64,000 bases of DNA from Gordonia amicalis NBRC 100051 = JCM 11271 (lineage in GTDB: Bacteria > Actinomycetota > Actinomycetes > Mycobacteriales > Mycobacteriaceae): NCBI RefSeq assembly GCF_000332995.1, contig NZ_BANS01000001.1, forward strand, positions 207,624 to 271,623, read 5' to 3'. The translations under genes and the position numbers were made by a program. This document shows, one piece after another, positions 26,730 to 37,333 of the stretch. Within the stretch, counting starts at the first letter, position 1. Every line of letters starts with the position of its first letter. The notes under the pieces are model-generated. The model was not told the DNA's origin and made no database searches. It saw nothing but the letters and a program-made list of their open reading frames with translations.

Positions 26730-28454
26730 ATGAGCGTCGGCAGGTCGGCGCTCTGGCGCCTTCCAGGTCTCGCGACGGCCCGGGGATACAAGCGCGAGTG
26801 GCTTCGTACCGACGTCGCCGCCGGGCTGGTGCTCACCGCGCTGCTCATCCCCGCCGGGATGGGCTACGCCGAAGCCGCCGGGCTGCCGGCTTATGCGGGC
26901 CTGTGGGCGACGATCGTGCCGCTGCTCGCGTATGCCGCGGTCGGCCCGTCGAAGATCCTTGTGCTCGGACCGGATTCGTCGCTCGCGCCGCTGATCGCCG
27001 CGGCGGTCCTGCCACTGGCCGCGGTCGGTGACCCGGAGGACGCTCTCGCACTCGCCGGGATCCTCGCCGTGCTCGTCGGCGCAATTCTCCTCCTGGGCGG
27101 CTTTCTTCGGCTCGGATTCGTCACCGAACTCCTGTCCAAGCCGCTGCGACTCGGCTATCTGAACGCGATAGCGCTCATCGTCGTCGTGGGACAGTTGCCG
27201 AAACTGCTCGGCTTCTCGGTCGACGCCTCGGGGTTGTTCCAGGAGATCGGTGAGATCGTCACCTCCTTGGTCGCCGGTGACGTCGACACGGTCGCCGCCG
27301 CGATGGGGATCGCCTGTCTCGTGGTCATCGTGGTCTTCCGACGCTGGCTCCCGCGGATACCGGGGGTTCTTGTCGCCGTGGTGGGTTCGATCGTGGTGAC
27401 CGCCCTGTTCGGACTCGACGACGACATCGGGATGGTCGGCGCGCTGCCGGCGGGACTGCCGCTGCCGCAGTACGGCGGCATCGACTGGGACGACGTGCTG
27501 TCCCTCGTCGGACCCGCCGCGGGGATCGCGCTGATCGCTTTCGCCGACTCCGGAGTGCTGTCGCGGACCTTCGCCGCCCGGCGCGGCGAGGATGTCGACG
27601 GCAGCACGGAGATGAAGGCGATCGGCACGGCCAACATCGCCAGTGGACTCTTCGGCGGATTCCCCATCTCGGCGAGCGGTTCCCGTACGCCGGTCGCCGA
27701 ACAGGCCGGCGCGCACACCCAGCTCGCGGGCGTCGTGGGAGCGGTCGCGGTACTGGTGTTCGTCCTGGTGGCTCCCGGCGTGACCGCCTATCTGCCCGAC
27801 GCGACGCTGGCGGCAGTCGTCATCGTCGCGGCGACCGCGCTGATCGACATATCTGGAATGGTCCGGGTGTGGAAGTTGAGCAAGATCGAGTTCGGCTTGG
27901 CCGCGGCGGCATTCGTGGGCGTTGCGCTCGTGGGTGTTCTCCAGGGCATCCTGGTCGCGATCGGACTGTCGTTCGTCGCGGTGGTGGCGCGCGCCTGGCA
28001 GCCGTACCGAACAGAACTGGTGGAGTTGCGGGACACCGGCTTTCACGACGTCGATCGGCATCCGGAGGGCCACCGGATTCCCGGGCTCGTGCTGGTCCGT
28101 TTCGACGCGCCGCTGTTCTTCGCCAACGGCAAGATCTTCGCCTCACACGTTCGGGAAACGTTGGCGCGCCACGGGTCACCTGTCGACTGGGTCATCGTCG
28201 CCGCCGAACCGATCACCGGTCTCGACACGACCGCCGCAGATGAACTCGTCGATCTCGACCGCTCGCTCGAGTCGTCATCGATCCGTCTGGTGTTCGCGGA
28301 GCTCAAGGGGCCGGTCAAGGACAAGCTCATCCGGTTCGAAATCGATGACCGGTTCGACGAATCGCGGTTCTATCCCACGGTCGAGTCGGCTGTCGAGGCG
28401 TACCGGAACCGTGGTTCAGCCACCGCTGAGCCGCGGCCGGAGCAGATCCCGTAA
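26730..28454 (+). CDS. SulP family anion transporter with STAS domain
   Basis: A 574-residue membrane transporter for an inorganic anion, most often sulfate or bicarbonate in this family. The SulP signature region (AAGLVLTALLIPAGMGYAEAAGLPAYAGLWATI) lies at about residues 27-60, about 12 hydrophobic helices follow, and a cytoplasmic STAS domain occupies about residues 440-565 (PGLVLVRFDAPLFFANG, ITGLDTTAADEL). ATG at 26730 was chosen; the upstream TTG at 26694 has no good support. Its 3' end overlaps the end of the convergent lipid kinase gene by 39 bp. The ion cannot be assigned from sequence. Confidence 0.9.
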   Translation: MSVGRSALWRLPGLATARGYKREWLRTDVAAGLVLTALLIPAGMGYAEAAGLPAYAGLWATIVPLLAYAAVGPSKILVLGPDSSLAPLIAAAVLPLAAVGDPEDALALAGILAVLVGAILLLGGFLRLGFVTELLSKPLRLGYLNAIALIVVVGQLPKLLGFSVDASGLFQEIGEIVTSLVAGDVDTVAAAMGIACLVVIVVFRRWLPRIPGVLVAVVGSIVVTALFGLDDDIGMVGALPAGLPLPQYGGIDWDDVLSLVGPAAGIALIAFADSGVLSRTFAARRGEDVDGSTEMKAIGTANIASGLFGGFPISASGSRTPVAEQAGAHTQLAGVVGAVAVLVFVLVAPGVTAYLPDATLAAVVIVAATALIDISGMVRVWKLSKIEFGLAAAAFVGVALVGVLQGILVAIGLSFVAVVARAWQPYRTELVELRDTGFHDVDRHPEGHRIPGLVLVRFDAPLFFANGKIFASHVRETLARHGSPVDWVIVAAEPITGLDTTAADELVDLDRSLESSSIRLVFAELKGPVKDKLIRFEIDDRFDESRFYPTVESAVEAYRNRGSATAEPRPEQIP

Positions 28455-29753
28455 CCGGACCCAGTCGAGTTGGGGCGGTGCGACGCGGATCTCGGGACGC
28501 TCGCGAGGTACACGGACACGCAACGCACCCGGGGCGATGGTGCAGCGCACCGGAGTCCGGAGTCGCACCGACTCGCCGTCGATGCCGACCGGGATCTCGG
28601 CGGCGTCGGCGTCGACGACGACCTGCGTCGCCGTGCGCTGTACGAGGCCTTGTTCGTGGCCGCGCCGGAGCAGGCCCACGGCATGGCGGGTGTCGGCGAC
28701 CGAGACGGTGACCACGCCGAGTAGTCCGGAGTCGATGCGCGTTCGGCGTCCCAGCCCCGCCAGGTCATTGGTGGCGTAGGGACCGTTGCTCACCAGGATC
28801 GCCTGTGGCCCGGTCACGGTGTCGTCCCCGATCCGGGCTCGCAGGCCCGGCCCGGAGTCCGCGCCGAGCAGGTCCGGCAGCATCCGCAGGACCGTTCCGG
28901 TCTTGTCGTCGCGGTACTGCGGACTCTGCACGACCTCCGCATAGACGCCGAATGACGCGTTGTTGACGAACGGGCGCCCATTGATCCAGCCGAGGTCGAC
29001 GTGCAACTCGATTCCGTCGTGAAGTGCGTCCAGACATCGGGTGGGATCGCGCCGGTCCAGCCCGAGGTCGAGCGCGAAGTGATTTCGGGTGCCGGCGCTG
29101 ATCACGAGGAACGGCACCTGATGTTCGGCGGCCACGGCGGCCACCAGGGCCTGCGTGCCGTCACCACCTGCCACCCCGAGGAGGTCGGCTCCTCGTCTCA
29201 CCGCATCCCTGGCCAGTTCGGTGACGTCGACTTGTTCCGGCCCGCTCAGCATGGCGACCTCGGCGCCGAGTTCCTCGGCCCGGCGCTGCAGGTCGAAGCG
29301 GACGACCTTGCCGCCGCCTGACCGTGGATTCATCACCAGGAAGGGACGGCTCACCGGCGCCGCCGGATGTTCCGGCATGAGTGACTGTGCCCGAGTCGGT
29401 CGCAATGCGCGTCGGGCGCAGGCGATCGCGACGACGACCAGTGCCCCTGAGGCGATCACGACCCAGAGCTGGCGTTCGCGGATCAAGAAGATTGCCAGCA
29501 GTGGAAGCTGGATGACGGCGACGACAGCGGCCAGCGCGCGGATCGCGCCGCGGCTGATGAGGAACCAGTAGATCGCCACGACGATGACCACGGCACACGC
29601 GATGCAGACCAGCAGCAGCAACACCAGTGCCCGCAGTCCCGACACGGCGACCGGGAGCAGCAGCGCGACGATCACCGCCGCGACTGCCGCACGCGCCCAC
29701 CATCGACGAGAGACCGGTGCCTCCTGGACGGCCGTACCCGGCTCCTGCCTCAT
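28416..29753 (-). CDS. Diacylglycerol kinase family protein with membrane N-terminus
   Basis: A 445-residue protein with three to four hydrophobic helices in residues 20-115, then a lipid kinase catalytic domain: FLVMNPRSGGGKV (nucleotide region), GVAGGDGTQALV (GGDGT motif) and VISAGTRNHFALDLGLD. It probably phosphorylates diacylglycerol or a related lipid at the inner face of the membrane. ATG at 29753 overlaps the stop of the upstream membrane-protein gene (ATGA), so the two form an operon. The end overlaps the convergent SulP gene. Confidence 0.88.
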   Translation of the reverse strand: MRQEPGTAVQEAPVSRRWWARAAVAAVIVALLLPVAVSGLRALVLLLLVCIACAVVIVVAIYWFLISRGAIRALAAVVAVIQLPLLAIFLIRERQLWVVIASGALVVVAIACARRALRPTRAQSLMPEHPAAPVSRPFLVMNPRSGGGKVVRFDLQRRAEELGAEVAMLSGPEQVDVTELARDAVRRGADLLGVAGGDGTQALVAAVAAEHQVPFLVISAGTRNHFALDLGLDRRDPTRCLDALHDGIELHVDLGWINGRPFVNNASFGVYAEVVQSPQYRDDKTGTVLRMLPDLLGADSGPGLRARIGDDTVTGPQAILVSNGPYATNDLAGLGRRTRIDSGLLGVVTVSVADTRHAVGLLRRGHEQGLVQRTATQVVVDADAAEIPVGIDGESVRLRTPVRCTIAPGALRVRVPRERPEIRVAPPQLDWVRLRDLLRPRLSGG

Positions 29754-31144
29754 GCCGTCGCGTCGTCCTGCCACGCCCGTGCCGGCCGGATCACGATCTC
29801 GATCACCAGCAACGCGACGAGTGCGAAGAACGCGATGAGCAGGACGACGAGGCCGGTCGGGTAGTTCCAGAACATGAGCAGCACCGCCGCGATGCCGATG
29901 ACGGTCGCCCGCAGCGCGATGCGCGCACGGTAGGCGGTCGTCTCGAACGCATTCGGGGGCCGTGCCTTCCGCAGATGTTGCAGGGAGTCGAGACCGTGTG
30001 AGAATCCGTGCCGCACCGCGGTCGCAGACGACGAACCGCCGATCAGATAGGCGCCGATCGCGATCACGAGTCCCAGCACGGCAACGGCTCGCAGCGCGAG
30101 TCGGAGTGGTTCGGTCACGGTGTCGGCGATGACGGCCGCCGCGTCGGGCGACAACACCTCCGCCGGTATGTCATCGAGATACAGTGCGCGGACGACGATC
30201 AGCGAGATCGCCAGGATGAGCATGCCCACCACCAACGACAAGCCGGTGAGGGAGAGGGCGCGGAGTCGTCGACCTCGTGGTGCGATCGCGACGGCGCCCA
30301 GGGCACATGCGATCGCCAGCCACGGCAGGACGTCGGCGACGGTATCGAGCGTGGAGACCGCGCTTTGCGCGCGGACCAGTTCCGGTGACCGGAACAGCAC
30401 GAACTGCTTGTCGACCGTGGGGATCTTCTCGGCGAAGGTGAACCCGCGGTCCAGGAGGCGTTTCTTGACGTTCTCGATCACCGTCCCGAGTGAGATACTC
30501 ACGGTTCCCGACTCATCGACGGTCACCGAGGACGGCCCGACGTCTCCGGTCACCACGGCGACGAGAGCGTCATGCGCCCTGCGATTCGCCTCCACCCAGA
30601 GCGTTTCGAACTGGTCGCTCGCGACCAGGGACGACACCGTCTGCTGTACGAAGGTGCGGGCCTGGCCGGCGAGGACCGGTGCGAGTCCGTCGATCGCACG
30701 ATCCACGCGGGGCGCGTTCGCGGTGGCGGGAACCGCATCGCTCAGCGCGTTGAGGGCGTTCGCCGTCAACGCCTCGACGTCGATCCGCTGGAAGATCTCG
30801 TCGGTGACCGTGTCGGTGATCTCGGCCTGCAACGCCGGTTCCGAGGCCAGCGGTGCGACCGTCGTCAGATAGCGGTCGGTGTCGAGGATCTCCCCGCGCA
30901 CGAAGCGGGACGTGACCGAGGTGATCGCCAGCAGTGCGACGAGGACGCACAGGATCCCCACTGCGAACCAGCGCCAGCCGGACCGCCGTTTCGCGGTGCC
31001 GGCCGACGCTGGTTCGCCCGTGTCGGCCCGTTCGCGCAGCCGGGCCACCTCGGTGCGCAGCTGCTCGAGCTCGGCACGTTCGGACGTGCTGATGGGGGAT
31101 CCTCCGTGCGGATCCTGATCGCCCTCAGGGGTTTCCGTGTTCAT
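29750..31144 (-). CDS. Integral membrane protein of unknown function
   Basis: A 464-residue protein. Residues 20-42 form a short charged coiled-coil-like segment (SERAELEQLRTEVARLRERA), then a helix at about 60-80, a large extracytoplasmic part to about 275, and four to five more helices. This arrangement resembles a widespread actinobacterial family of unknown function. The ATG at 31144 gives a hydrophilic N-terminus. It is the first gene of a pair with the lipid kinase by stop/start overlap, which hints at a shared role in the membrane or envelope. Confidence 0.8.
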   Translation of the reverse strand: MNTETPEGDQDPHGGSPISTSERAELEQLRTEVARLRERADTGEPASAGTAKRRSGWRWFAVGILCVLVALLAITSVTSRFVRGEILDTDRYLTTVAPLASEPALQAEITDTVTDEIFQRIDVEALTANALNALSDAVPATANAPRVDRAIDGLAPVLAGQARTFVQQTVSSLVASDQFETLWVEANRRAHDALVAVVTGDVGPSSVTVDESGTVSISLGTVIENVKKRLLDRGFTFAEKIPTVDKQFVLFRSPELVRAQSAVSTLDTVADVLPWLAIACALGAVAIAPRGRRLRALSLTGLSLVVGMLILAISLIVVRALYLDDIPAEVLSPDAAAVIADTVTEPLRLALRAVAVLGLVIAIGAYLIGGSSSATAVRHGFSHGLDSLQHLRKARPPNAFETTAYRARIALRATVIGIAAVLLMFWNYPTGLVVLLIAFFALVALLVIEIVIRPARAWQDDATA

Positions 31145-31165
31145 CGAGGGCGCCGATCGGGATCA

Positions 31166-31594
31166 TCAGCGGTAGTCGGCCCGGGGATTCCAGGTCGAGA
31201 CCGCCCAGATGACGACCACATCGAGCGCGATGATCAGGACCGACCACCACGGGTAGTACGGCAGCCACAGGAAGTTGGCGATGACGGAGAGGCCGGCGAT
31301 CACGATGGCGGTGAATCTGGCCCAGCCGGCACCGCTGATGAGTCCGGCGCCGACGATGATCGCGATGGCGCCCAACACGATGTGGATCCAGCCCCAGGTC
31401 GTGAAGTCGAACTTGTAGACGTAGTCGACTCCGCGGACGAAGACCTCGTCCTCGGCCACGGCCGCAATGCCCTGTGCGAGTTGGACGACACCGACGACGA
31501 TCAGGATGATCGCCGCGCCGATGGACGTCCCTGCGGCGATACCCTGCTTGGCAGACAGGGTTCCGCCGTCGTCTACGGGTGCAGTATGTGTCAT
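31166..31594 (-). CDS. Four-helix membrane protein, DUF7144-like
   Basis: A 142-residue protein with four membrane helices (about residues 22-42, 66-86, 90-110 and 115-135) and short loops. The repeated GWIHIVLGAIAIIVGAGL and WWSVLIIALDVVVIW text matches a small actinobacterial membrane family often annotated DUF7144. No function is known. It lies 21 bp upstream of the membrane-protein and lipid-kinase pair on the same strand and may share a transcript. The ATG at 31594 is preceded by GGAGGG. Confidence 0.8.
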   Translation of the reverse strand: MTHTAPVDDGGTLSAKQGIAAGTSIGAAIILIVVGVVQLAQGIAAVAEDEVFVRGVDYVYKFDFTTWGWIHIVLGAIAIIVGAGLISGAGWARFTAIVIAGLSVIANFLWLPYYPWWSVLIIALDVVVIWAVSTWNPRADYR

Positions 31595-31780
31595 GGTGCC
31601 CTCCTCTGGACTGTCGGATTATGAGGAGTGTGCGTCTCGGCGAGGCGATTTCGCAGGAATTCTGCCGAAATGTTTGATCTTTGGTCCCAATTGCCATCCA
31701 AATGAAATCTGTTGAGCACCAAACTTGTTAGGGAATCAAAGAAGTGTTTATCCGATGTTGAATGCCTGTTTGCCAGCTCT

Positions 31781-34549
31781 TTAACTCCGGCGTTTGTCGG
31801 CGGATTCGGGGTGCGTGAGCCGCCAGATCCGGTCCCGTGACATCGGCGTCTCGTACGGGCGGTCGTCGAGGGCACGTCGGATGGCGTTCGCCAGCGCGGG
31901 AGCGACCGGGTTGAAGGGTGACTCCGACATCGATTTGGCCCCGAACGGGCCGAGTTCGTCGGCGGTGTCGGCGAAGTAGACCTCGGTGAACGGGACGTCG
32001 GCCATCTGGGGTACACGGTAGGTGCGGAACACCTTGGTCAGCGGTGCGCCGTGGTCGTCGATCATGATCTCCTCGTAGAGGGCAGAGCCGATGCCCTGCG
32101 CCACACCGCCTTCCACCTGACCCCGACACTGTTCGGGATTCATCACGGTGCCGGCGTCGGCCGCGTGGACGGACTGCAGGATCGCGACGGTGCCGGTCTC
32201 GGTGTCCACCGCCACCCGGAAGGCCTGCACATCGAATGCGATGGAACGCATCTCGCCCCGTTCCTCGCCGGCGGCGATGGCGCGCGGACCGTCCGGATGC
32301 AGCACCCGGTGACGGTCGTCGACCGCGTCGATCAGGTGTCGGAACCCGATCAGCCGATCGTCGGCAAGGGCGCCGTCCGAATGCATTTGGATGTGGGCGG
32401 GATCGATACCGGTGAGTCGGCTCGCAGCCCCCACGAGAATGTCGCGGAGCGCGAGGCAGGCGCCGTACACGGCCTTCCCGGCCACGGTGGTACCCGCAGA
32501 GGCGAACGCTCCGGTGTCGTGTGGGACAGCGTCGGTGTCCCCGTGCCACAACGAGACCCGGCCCGGTTCGGTCGACAGCGCGGTCGCGACGATCTGCGTG
32601 TGGACCGTCGTGGTGCCGTTGCCGAACTCACAGGTCCCGACACCGACGTGATAGTTGCCGACGGAGTCGACCGCCACGGTGACATCCGCGAAATGACCGC
32701 GTGGGGCCATGGTGGCGATCGCGGAGATCGCCATCCCTTCGCCGACGCGCCACCGTGGTCCGGGCGGGACGACGGCACCGTTGCCCCGCCGCAGGGCGGA
32801 CTCGGCCAGGTCGAGGCATTGGTCGAGACCGTAACTGCCGTAGACCAGGTCCACCTCGGGGTCGGGACGTGCGATGAGAAGCGGATCGCCGTCGGCCACG
32901 GCATTGCGACGCCGGAGTTCGAAGGGGTCGAGGCCGAGGCGGATCGCGAGCTCGTCCATCGCGCACTCGACGGCGAAGATCACCTGCCCGAGACCGTAAC
33001 CGCGGAACGCGCCCGACGGCGGGTTGTTGGTGTAGACGACCTCGGCGTCGATCCTCTTGACCGGGCAGTTGTACACCGAGACCGACTCGGCGCAGGCATG
33101 GAACATCACGCCGATCGCGTGGTTGCCATACGCACCGGTGTCCGACAACACGTCGACGCGCAGCGCGGTGAGCCGGCCGCTGTCGTCGGCCCCGAGATCC
33201 ACCGTCACCCGCATCGGGTGGCGATAGGTCGTTCGCGTCATCTCGTCGGTGCGTGTCATCTCGTAGACGCAGGGACGCCCGGTGCGCAGTGTGGCGACGG
33301 CGGCGAGATCCTCGGTGAGCATCTCCTGTTTGCCGCCGAATCCGCCGCCCACGCGGCCGCTGAACACGCGGACCTTCTCGGGTGGTAGATCAAGGATCCG
33401 GGCGAGTTCGTCGCGTACGAGAAACGGGACCTGTGTGCTGGTGCGGACCACCAGACGTCCGGTGGCATCGGTCCAGGCGATCGAACCGTGGGTCTCGAGC
33501 TGTGCGTGGGAGACCCGACCGTTGCGCCATGTCCCGTGCACCGTCGTCGACGATGCCGCGAGTGCTTCGTCGACGTCACCGCCGAAACCCTCGTGGAAGG
33601 TGGCGACGATGTTGCGTTCGGCCTCCATCACCCGGTCGTCGACGGTGCGGTCGGGATGGATGACGGGGGACCCGGGCGTGCGTGCATCCTCCGGGTCGAA
33701 GACCGCGGGCAGTTCCTCGTAGGTGACGCGGATCAGCGCCGCGGCCTGCTCGGCGACCCCCGGTGTCGAGGCGACGACGGCGGCGACGCGCTGTCCGACG
33801 AAGCGAACGACGGGATCGAAGACGAGGGTGTCGTCGGGGTCCTCGAGCCGGTTCTGATGACGTCCGGTGGAAAACCTTGGCGTCGAGACGTTCTCGTGGG
33901 TGAGGATCACCTCGACGCCGGGGAGGGCCGAGGCGTCGGAGGTGTCGATCGCGAGGATGCGGGCGTGTGGGTGAGGCGAACCGAGTACGTGGATGTGCAG
34001 TGCGCCGTCGACCGGGACGTCGAAGGTGTACGCCTCGGTACCGGTCACCACGCGTCGCGCCGCGGGCGGATTGACCGAGGTGCCCACGCCGGCGCCGACC
34101 GCCGGACGGGGACGGGCAGGCGCCAGGGCGTTGCCGATGGCGTCCCGGATCGAACGGTAACCGGTGCAGCGGCAGAGGTTTCCCTTCATCCGCCGCGGCA
34201 GGTCACCGAGGTCGTCCGGGGTGAGCGTCGAGGCGGTGACGATCATGCCCGCGGTGCAGAACCCGCATTGGAAGCCGAAGCTGTCGACGAAGGACTGCTG
34301 CACGGGATGCAGATCGTCGGGTGTGCCGAGGCCGGCGACCGTGGTCACCGACTTCCCGGCGGCGCGCTGTGCGGGAAAGATGCACGAGTGCACGGGTTGT
34401 CCGTCGACGAGTACCGAACACGCACCGCAATCGCCTGCGTCGCAACCCTTCTTCACCTCGAAGTGGGCGTGTTCGCGGAGCAGCATCCGGAGGCACTGTC
34501 CAGCAGCGGGTTCGGCGTCGATCGTCTCGCCGTTGACCTCGAACTCCAT
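31781..34549 (-). CDS. Xanthine dehydrogenase-type molybdoenzyme, fused FeS and Mo subunits
   Basis: A 922-residue molybdenum hydroxylase. Residues 1-160 hold two [2Fe-2S] domains: Cys36, Cys41, Cys44 and Cys56 ([10 protein letters not shown]), then QCGFCTAGM and GNLCRCTGY. Residues about 170-915 are the molybdopterin domain, with [12 protein letters not shown] and [14 protein letters not shown], where the family's catalytic Glu sits. FAD is supplied by the next gene, 4 bp downstream of this protein's start on the complementary side. Xanthine or another N-heterocycle is the likely substrate; the fused form makes purine oxidation plausible but not certain. Confidence 0.88.
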   Translation of the reverse strand: MEFEVNGETIDAEPAAGQCLRMLLREHAHFEVKKGCDAGDCGACSVLVDGQPVHSCIFPAQRAAGKSVTTVAGLGTPDDLHPVQQSFVDSFGFQCGFCTAGMIVTASTLTPDDLGDLPRRMKGNLCRCTGYRSIRDAIGNALAPARPRPAVGAGVGTSVNPPAARRVVTGTEAYTFDVPVDGALHIHVLGSPHPHARILAIDTSDASALPGVEVILTHENVSTPRFSTGRHQNRLEDPDDTLVFDPVVRFVGQRVAAVVASTPGVAEQAAALIRVTYEELPAVFDPEDARTPGSPVIHPDRTVDDRVMEAERNIVATFHEGFGGDVDEALAASSTTVHGTWRNGRVSHAQLETHGSIAWTDATGRLVVRTSTQVPFLVRDELARILDLPPEKVRVFSGRVGGGFGGKQEMLTEDLAAVATLRTGRPCVYEMTRTDEMTRTTYRHPMRVTVDLGADDSGRLTALRVDVLSDTGAYGNHAIGVMFHACAESVSVYNCPVKRIDAEVVYTNNPPSGAFRGYGLGQVIFAVECAMDELAIRLGLDPFELRRRNAVADGDPLLIARPDPEVDLVYGSYGLDQCLDLAESALRRGNGAVVPPGPRWRVGEGMAISAIATMAPRGHFADVTVAVDSVGNYHVGVGTCEFGNGTTTVHTQIVATALSTEPGRVSLWHGDTDAVPHDTGAFASAGTTVAGKAVYGACLALRDILVGAASRLTGIDPAHIQMHSDGALADDRLIGFRHLIDAVDDRHRVLHPDGPRAIAAGEERGEMRSIAFDVQAFRVAVDTETGTVAILQSVHAADAGTVMNPEQCRGQVEGGVAQGIGSALYEEIMIDDHGAPLTKVFRTYRVPQMADVPFTEVYFADTADELGPFGAKSMSESPFNPVAPALANAIRRALDDRPYETPMSRDRIWRLTHPESADKRRS

Positions 34550-34553
34550 CGTT

Positions 34554-35366
34554 CTACCCCGTCCCGGTGAGCTCGAGGCGGATCTCCTCGGCGAGGGCCG
34601 CCGACACCCCGCGCCGCCAGTCGGCGGACCCGAGCGGATCGGTGTAGTAGCCGGGGGCGGTGGTGATGTCGTGATGCAGCCGGTCCGCGGTCGGCGGACG
34701 GGGATACCGCAGAACCGTGGGCCACTCCGTTGCGGCCGTGATCCCGAAGACCGTGGTGGCGTCGGGGTCGATGCGGCCGGTCACGACGGCCCCGGAGCGT
34801 CCCAGGTCGGCGAGGGCGATCTTTCGGAACCCGGTCACCGCGGCCAGTGCGTGCGCCGGGAAGTCGATGGCGCGGAGGACTTCCCCGGGGCCCAGGAGGT
34901 TGATGCCGTTGCCGATCACCAGTTCGGCGACCGGCACACACCGGTCGGCACCGTCGGGATTCCAGATGAGCGCCGTGGCGTCGAGTGCGACGGCCAGTGA
35001 CACCATCGACGCCGCCGCGAAGGACCGGCAGATGTTGCCGCCGACCGTGGCCATGTTCCAGATCTTGAACGACGCGAGAAGGGCGTTCGCGCACTGGGCG
35101 AAGAGGGGATGGGCACGGAAGCCGGGGCGTGGCGGCAGTGCGACCAGCTCCGCGATGGTGCAGGTGGCGCCGATGCGGAGACCGCCGTCGGGCAGGTCTT
35201 CGACCGATTCCCAACCCATTTCGCTGAGGTCGATGAGACCGGTGGTGGCCGGCTGGGGTTCGGAGAAGACCCAGGTTCCCCCGGCGACGAGTTGTTCGCC
35301 GGGGCCCGCGAACACGTCGCCCCGAGAACGCGCGAATCGGTACTGGGTGACGGCGGTGAGATCCAT
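34554..35366 (-). CDS. FAD-binding subunit of xanthine dehydrogenase-type enzyme
   Basis: A 270-residue FAD domain of the CoxM/XdhB type, with [11 protein letters not shown] near the N-terminus, [10 protein letters not shown] and [20 protein letters not shown] (FAD pyrophosphate site), and a C-terminal CODH flavoprotein-like domain. It passes electrons from the FeS centres to NAD or another acceptor. ATG at 35366 ([11 protein letters not shown]) is used; the frame extends upstream to 35495, but that segment is not family-like and would overlap the small upstream gene. It forms an operon with the fused FeS/Mo gene. Confidence 0.88.
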   Translation of the reverse strand: MDLTAVTQYRFARSRGDVFAGPGEQLVAGGTWVFSEPQPATTGLIDLSEMGWESVEDLPDGGLRIGATCTIAELVALPPRPGFRAHPLFAQCANALLASFKIWNMATVGGNICRSFAAASMVSLAVALDATALIWNPDGADRCVPVAELVIGNGINLLGPGEVLRAIDFPAHALAAVTGFRKIALADLGRSGAVVTGRIDPDATTVFGITAATEWPTVLRYPRPPTADRLHHDITTAPGYYTDPLGSADWRRGVSAALAEEIRLELTGTG

Positions 35367-35602
35367 CAGTGTGCCTTGTCGAGAAGGCGGCGGAGCTGCG
35401 TCGCGACCGCGGTGGTCAGGTCCCACAGTACGAGGTCGGTGAACTCGCCGGGTTCGATCGACGCGATTCGACGACGCGGTGCCGACCACATGCACCGCTC
35501 GGCGCCGGGCCCGACCCGGCCGGCCGATTCCATGTGGTCCGGTGGGGCGCAGCCGAAAGATTCGGCGTCGTAGGCGTTCTCGATGAGCGTCGCAGGGGGC
35601 AC
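35366..35602 (-). CDS. Small protein, possible remnant of an amidohydrolase C-terminus
   Basis: A 78-residue frame directly upstream of the FAD subunit gene, with stop and start sharing one base (TGATG), so it could be the first gene of the molybdoenzyme operon. Residues about 45-62 (RRIASIEPGEFTDLVLWDL) resemble the closing motif of amidohydrolases such as guanine or 8-oxoguanine deaminase (x-SIEPGKxADLVxWD). The metal sites of such enzymes are absent. It may be a decayed deaminase or an unrelated small protein; the resemblance is one short motif. GTG start at 35602. Confidence 0.5.
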   Translation of the reverse strand: MPPATLIENAYDAESFGCAPPDHMESAGRVGPGAERCMWSAPRRRIASIEPGEFTDLVLWDLTTAVATQLRRLLDKAH

Positions 35603-35685
35603 GGCGTCACGCTACGTGGATCGGCCCGGCCGCGCATCTCGATGACCGGCGACGTCGGCGACGTCAGGTTCGGCGAGGTCCGGTG

Positions 35686-37215
35686 TCACACGGGGGTTTC
35701 GGTGAGTCCGCGCCGCCCCGGGATGGCCATCGCGACCACCGACGCCACGACACAGGCGGTCAGCGCGATACCGGACGCCCACAGATAGCCTTCGCTGGCC
35801 GGGACCGAGATCACACCTCCGTCGGGATCGGTGCCATCGGGTCCGGTGACCGTGATCATCGACCAGGTGAGGAGCATGCCGACGACGGCCGAGGCGGTCG
35901 AGGTGCCGATGATGCGCATGAGGGCGTTGACGCCGTTCGACTCACCGGTCTGCTCGATGCTCACCGACTGCATGATGAGTGCGGGCATCGCCGAGTAGGC
36001 GATTCCCAGTCCGGCGCCGATGCAGCAGGCGATCACCAGCATGTGGACCCAGGTCAGGGCCCACGGGCCCGCGAGTCCGACGATGAAGACGACGTATCCG
36101 ATGCCGATCACCGCGCCGCCGAGGGCGAGTGACACCCGCGCGCCGAGTGCGGCGTTGATGCGACCGCTGAGGTTGGACAGCGCGAACATGACCAGGCCGC
36201 TCGGGGCGAGGATCAGACTCGCGTGGACCATGTCGTAGCCGAAGCCGTTGGGACTGCTGGTGGGTGCCATGAGCAGCTGGATCGGGATGAGCTGCATGGC
36301 GTAGAAGGCGAAACCGGTGGCGATCGACGCCAGGTTGGTCAGGAGCAGGGGACGCTCGCCGAGGATGCGGAGATCGATCAGCGGGTTCGGGCGTCGCAGT
36401 TCGACCGCGGACCAGACACCGAGGAGCACGACGAACCCGCCGAAGCAGCCGAGGGTGAGCGGGGCGGCCCAACCCCACACCGCGCCCTTCGACAGCGGCA
36501 GGAGGAGGCAGACCAGGACCCCGGCCAGGCCGAGCGCGCCGAGGAGATCGAATCGTCCACCGGATGCGGAGGAGCTCTTGGGGACCGTCAACACGACGCC
36601 GACGGCCGCCAGGGCGGCGGCGGCGCCACACGACCAGAACAGGGCGTGCCAGCTGACGTGCTGGGCGATGGCCGCGGCGAACGGAAGTCCGAGCGCGCCG
36701 CCGATCCCGAGCGAGGCGCTCATCGTGCCGACCGCCGAGCCGAGGTAGCGGGCCGGGACGATGTCGCGCATGACGCTGATGCCCAGTGCGATGATGCCGA
36801 ATCCGAGGCCCTGGAGACCGCGCCCCAGGATGAAGAGCGGCAGTGAGGTGGACAGGGCGCAGGTGATCGAACCGACCGCGACGAATCCGAGGCTGGCGAG
36901 GATCGCGAGCCGTTTGCCGTACATGTCGCCGATGCGGCCGCCGATCGGGGTCGCGACGGCTCCCACCAACAGGGTGATGGTGATGGCCCAGGTGGTGTTG
37001 GACGCGTCGGCGTTCAGAAGGGTCGGGAGTTGGGGGATCAGCGGGACGATGATCGTCTGCATCAGGGCGACGACGATGCCTGCCAGGCAGAGCACCGTGA
37101 CCGCGGCACGGGGGTGGACGTGTCCGTCGGTGGCGTCGAGCGGAGGGCGGATGTCCGACGAGGTGTGCGGGTCTTCTTCGCCCTGCGATCCGTTGGTCTC
37201 GGTCCTGCTGGTCAC
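35686..37215 (-). CDS. MFS efflux transporter, DHA2-like
   Basis: A 509-residue major facilitator protein with about 14 hydrophobic helices, the first near residue 38. The family loop motif is seen as GGRIGDMYGKRLAIL between helices 2 and 3, and GRGLQGLGFGIIALG and the motif-C-like GGALGLPFAAAIAQ follow. This pattern is typical of proton-driven drug or solute exporters of the EmrB/QacA type. The substrate is unknown; neighbouring molybdoenzyme genes are on the same strand but an operon with them is not shown. Start is a GTG at 37215. Confidence 0.87.
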   Translation of the reverse strand: MTSRTETNGSQGEEDPHTSSDIRPPLDATDGHVHPRAAVTVLCLAGIVVALMQTIIVPLIPQLPTLLNADASNTTWAITITLLVGAVATPIGGRIGDMYGKRLAILASLGFVAVGSITCALSTSLPLFILGRGLQGLGFGIIALGISVMRDIVPARYLGSAVGTMSASLGIGGALGLPFAAAIAQHVSWHALFWSCGAAAALAAVGVVLTVPKSSSASGGRFDLLGALGLAGVLVCLLLPLSKGAVWGWAAPLTLGCFGGFVVLLGVWSAVELRRPNPLIDLRILGERPLLLTNLASIATGFAFYAMQLIPIQLLMAPTSSPNGFGYDMVHASLILAPSGLVMFALSNLSGRINAALGARVSLALGGAVIGIGYVVFIVGLAGPWALTWVHMLVIACCIGAGLGIAYSAMPALIMQSVSIEQTGESNGVNALMRIIGTSTASAVVGMLLTWSMITVTGPDGTDPDGGVISVPASEGYLWASGIALTACVVASVVAMAIPGRRGLTETPV

Positions 37216-37333
37216 TCGCTCGTCCGACCCATTGTATTCATGCGTCGTTCACACCTCCGAAAGGTCAGACTATCCCGGCCCGGTCGCGGGAGAACGTTTG
37301 CGTCCCGGCCCGAGACGTCCGGAGGGAACGGTC

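Noticed and set aside
25611..28073. 820-codon open frame antisense to the SulP and PPK2-family genes
   Set aside because: Composition is that of a GC-rich antisense frame (Arg/His/Asp/Gln-rich), and it spans several real genes and a terminator.
31600..31780. AT-richer 180-bp gap considered as a mobile element trace
   Set aside because: No terminal repeats or transposase fragment are seen; it is more likely the 5' region of the DUF7144-like gene and the 3' end of the molybdoenzyme gene.
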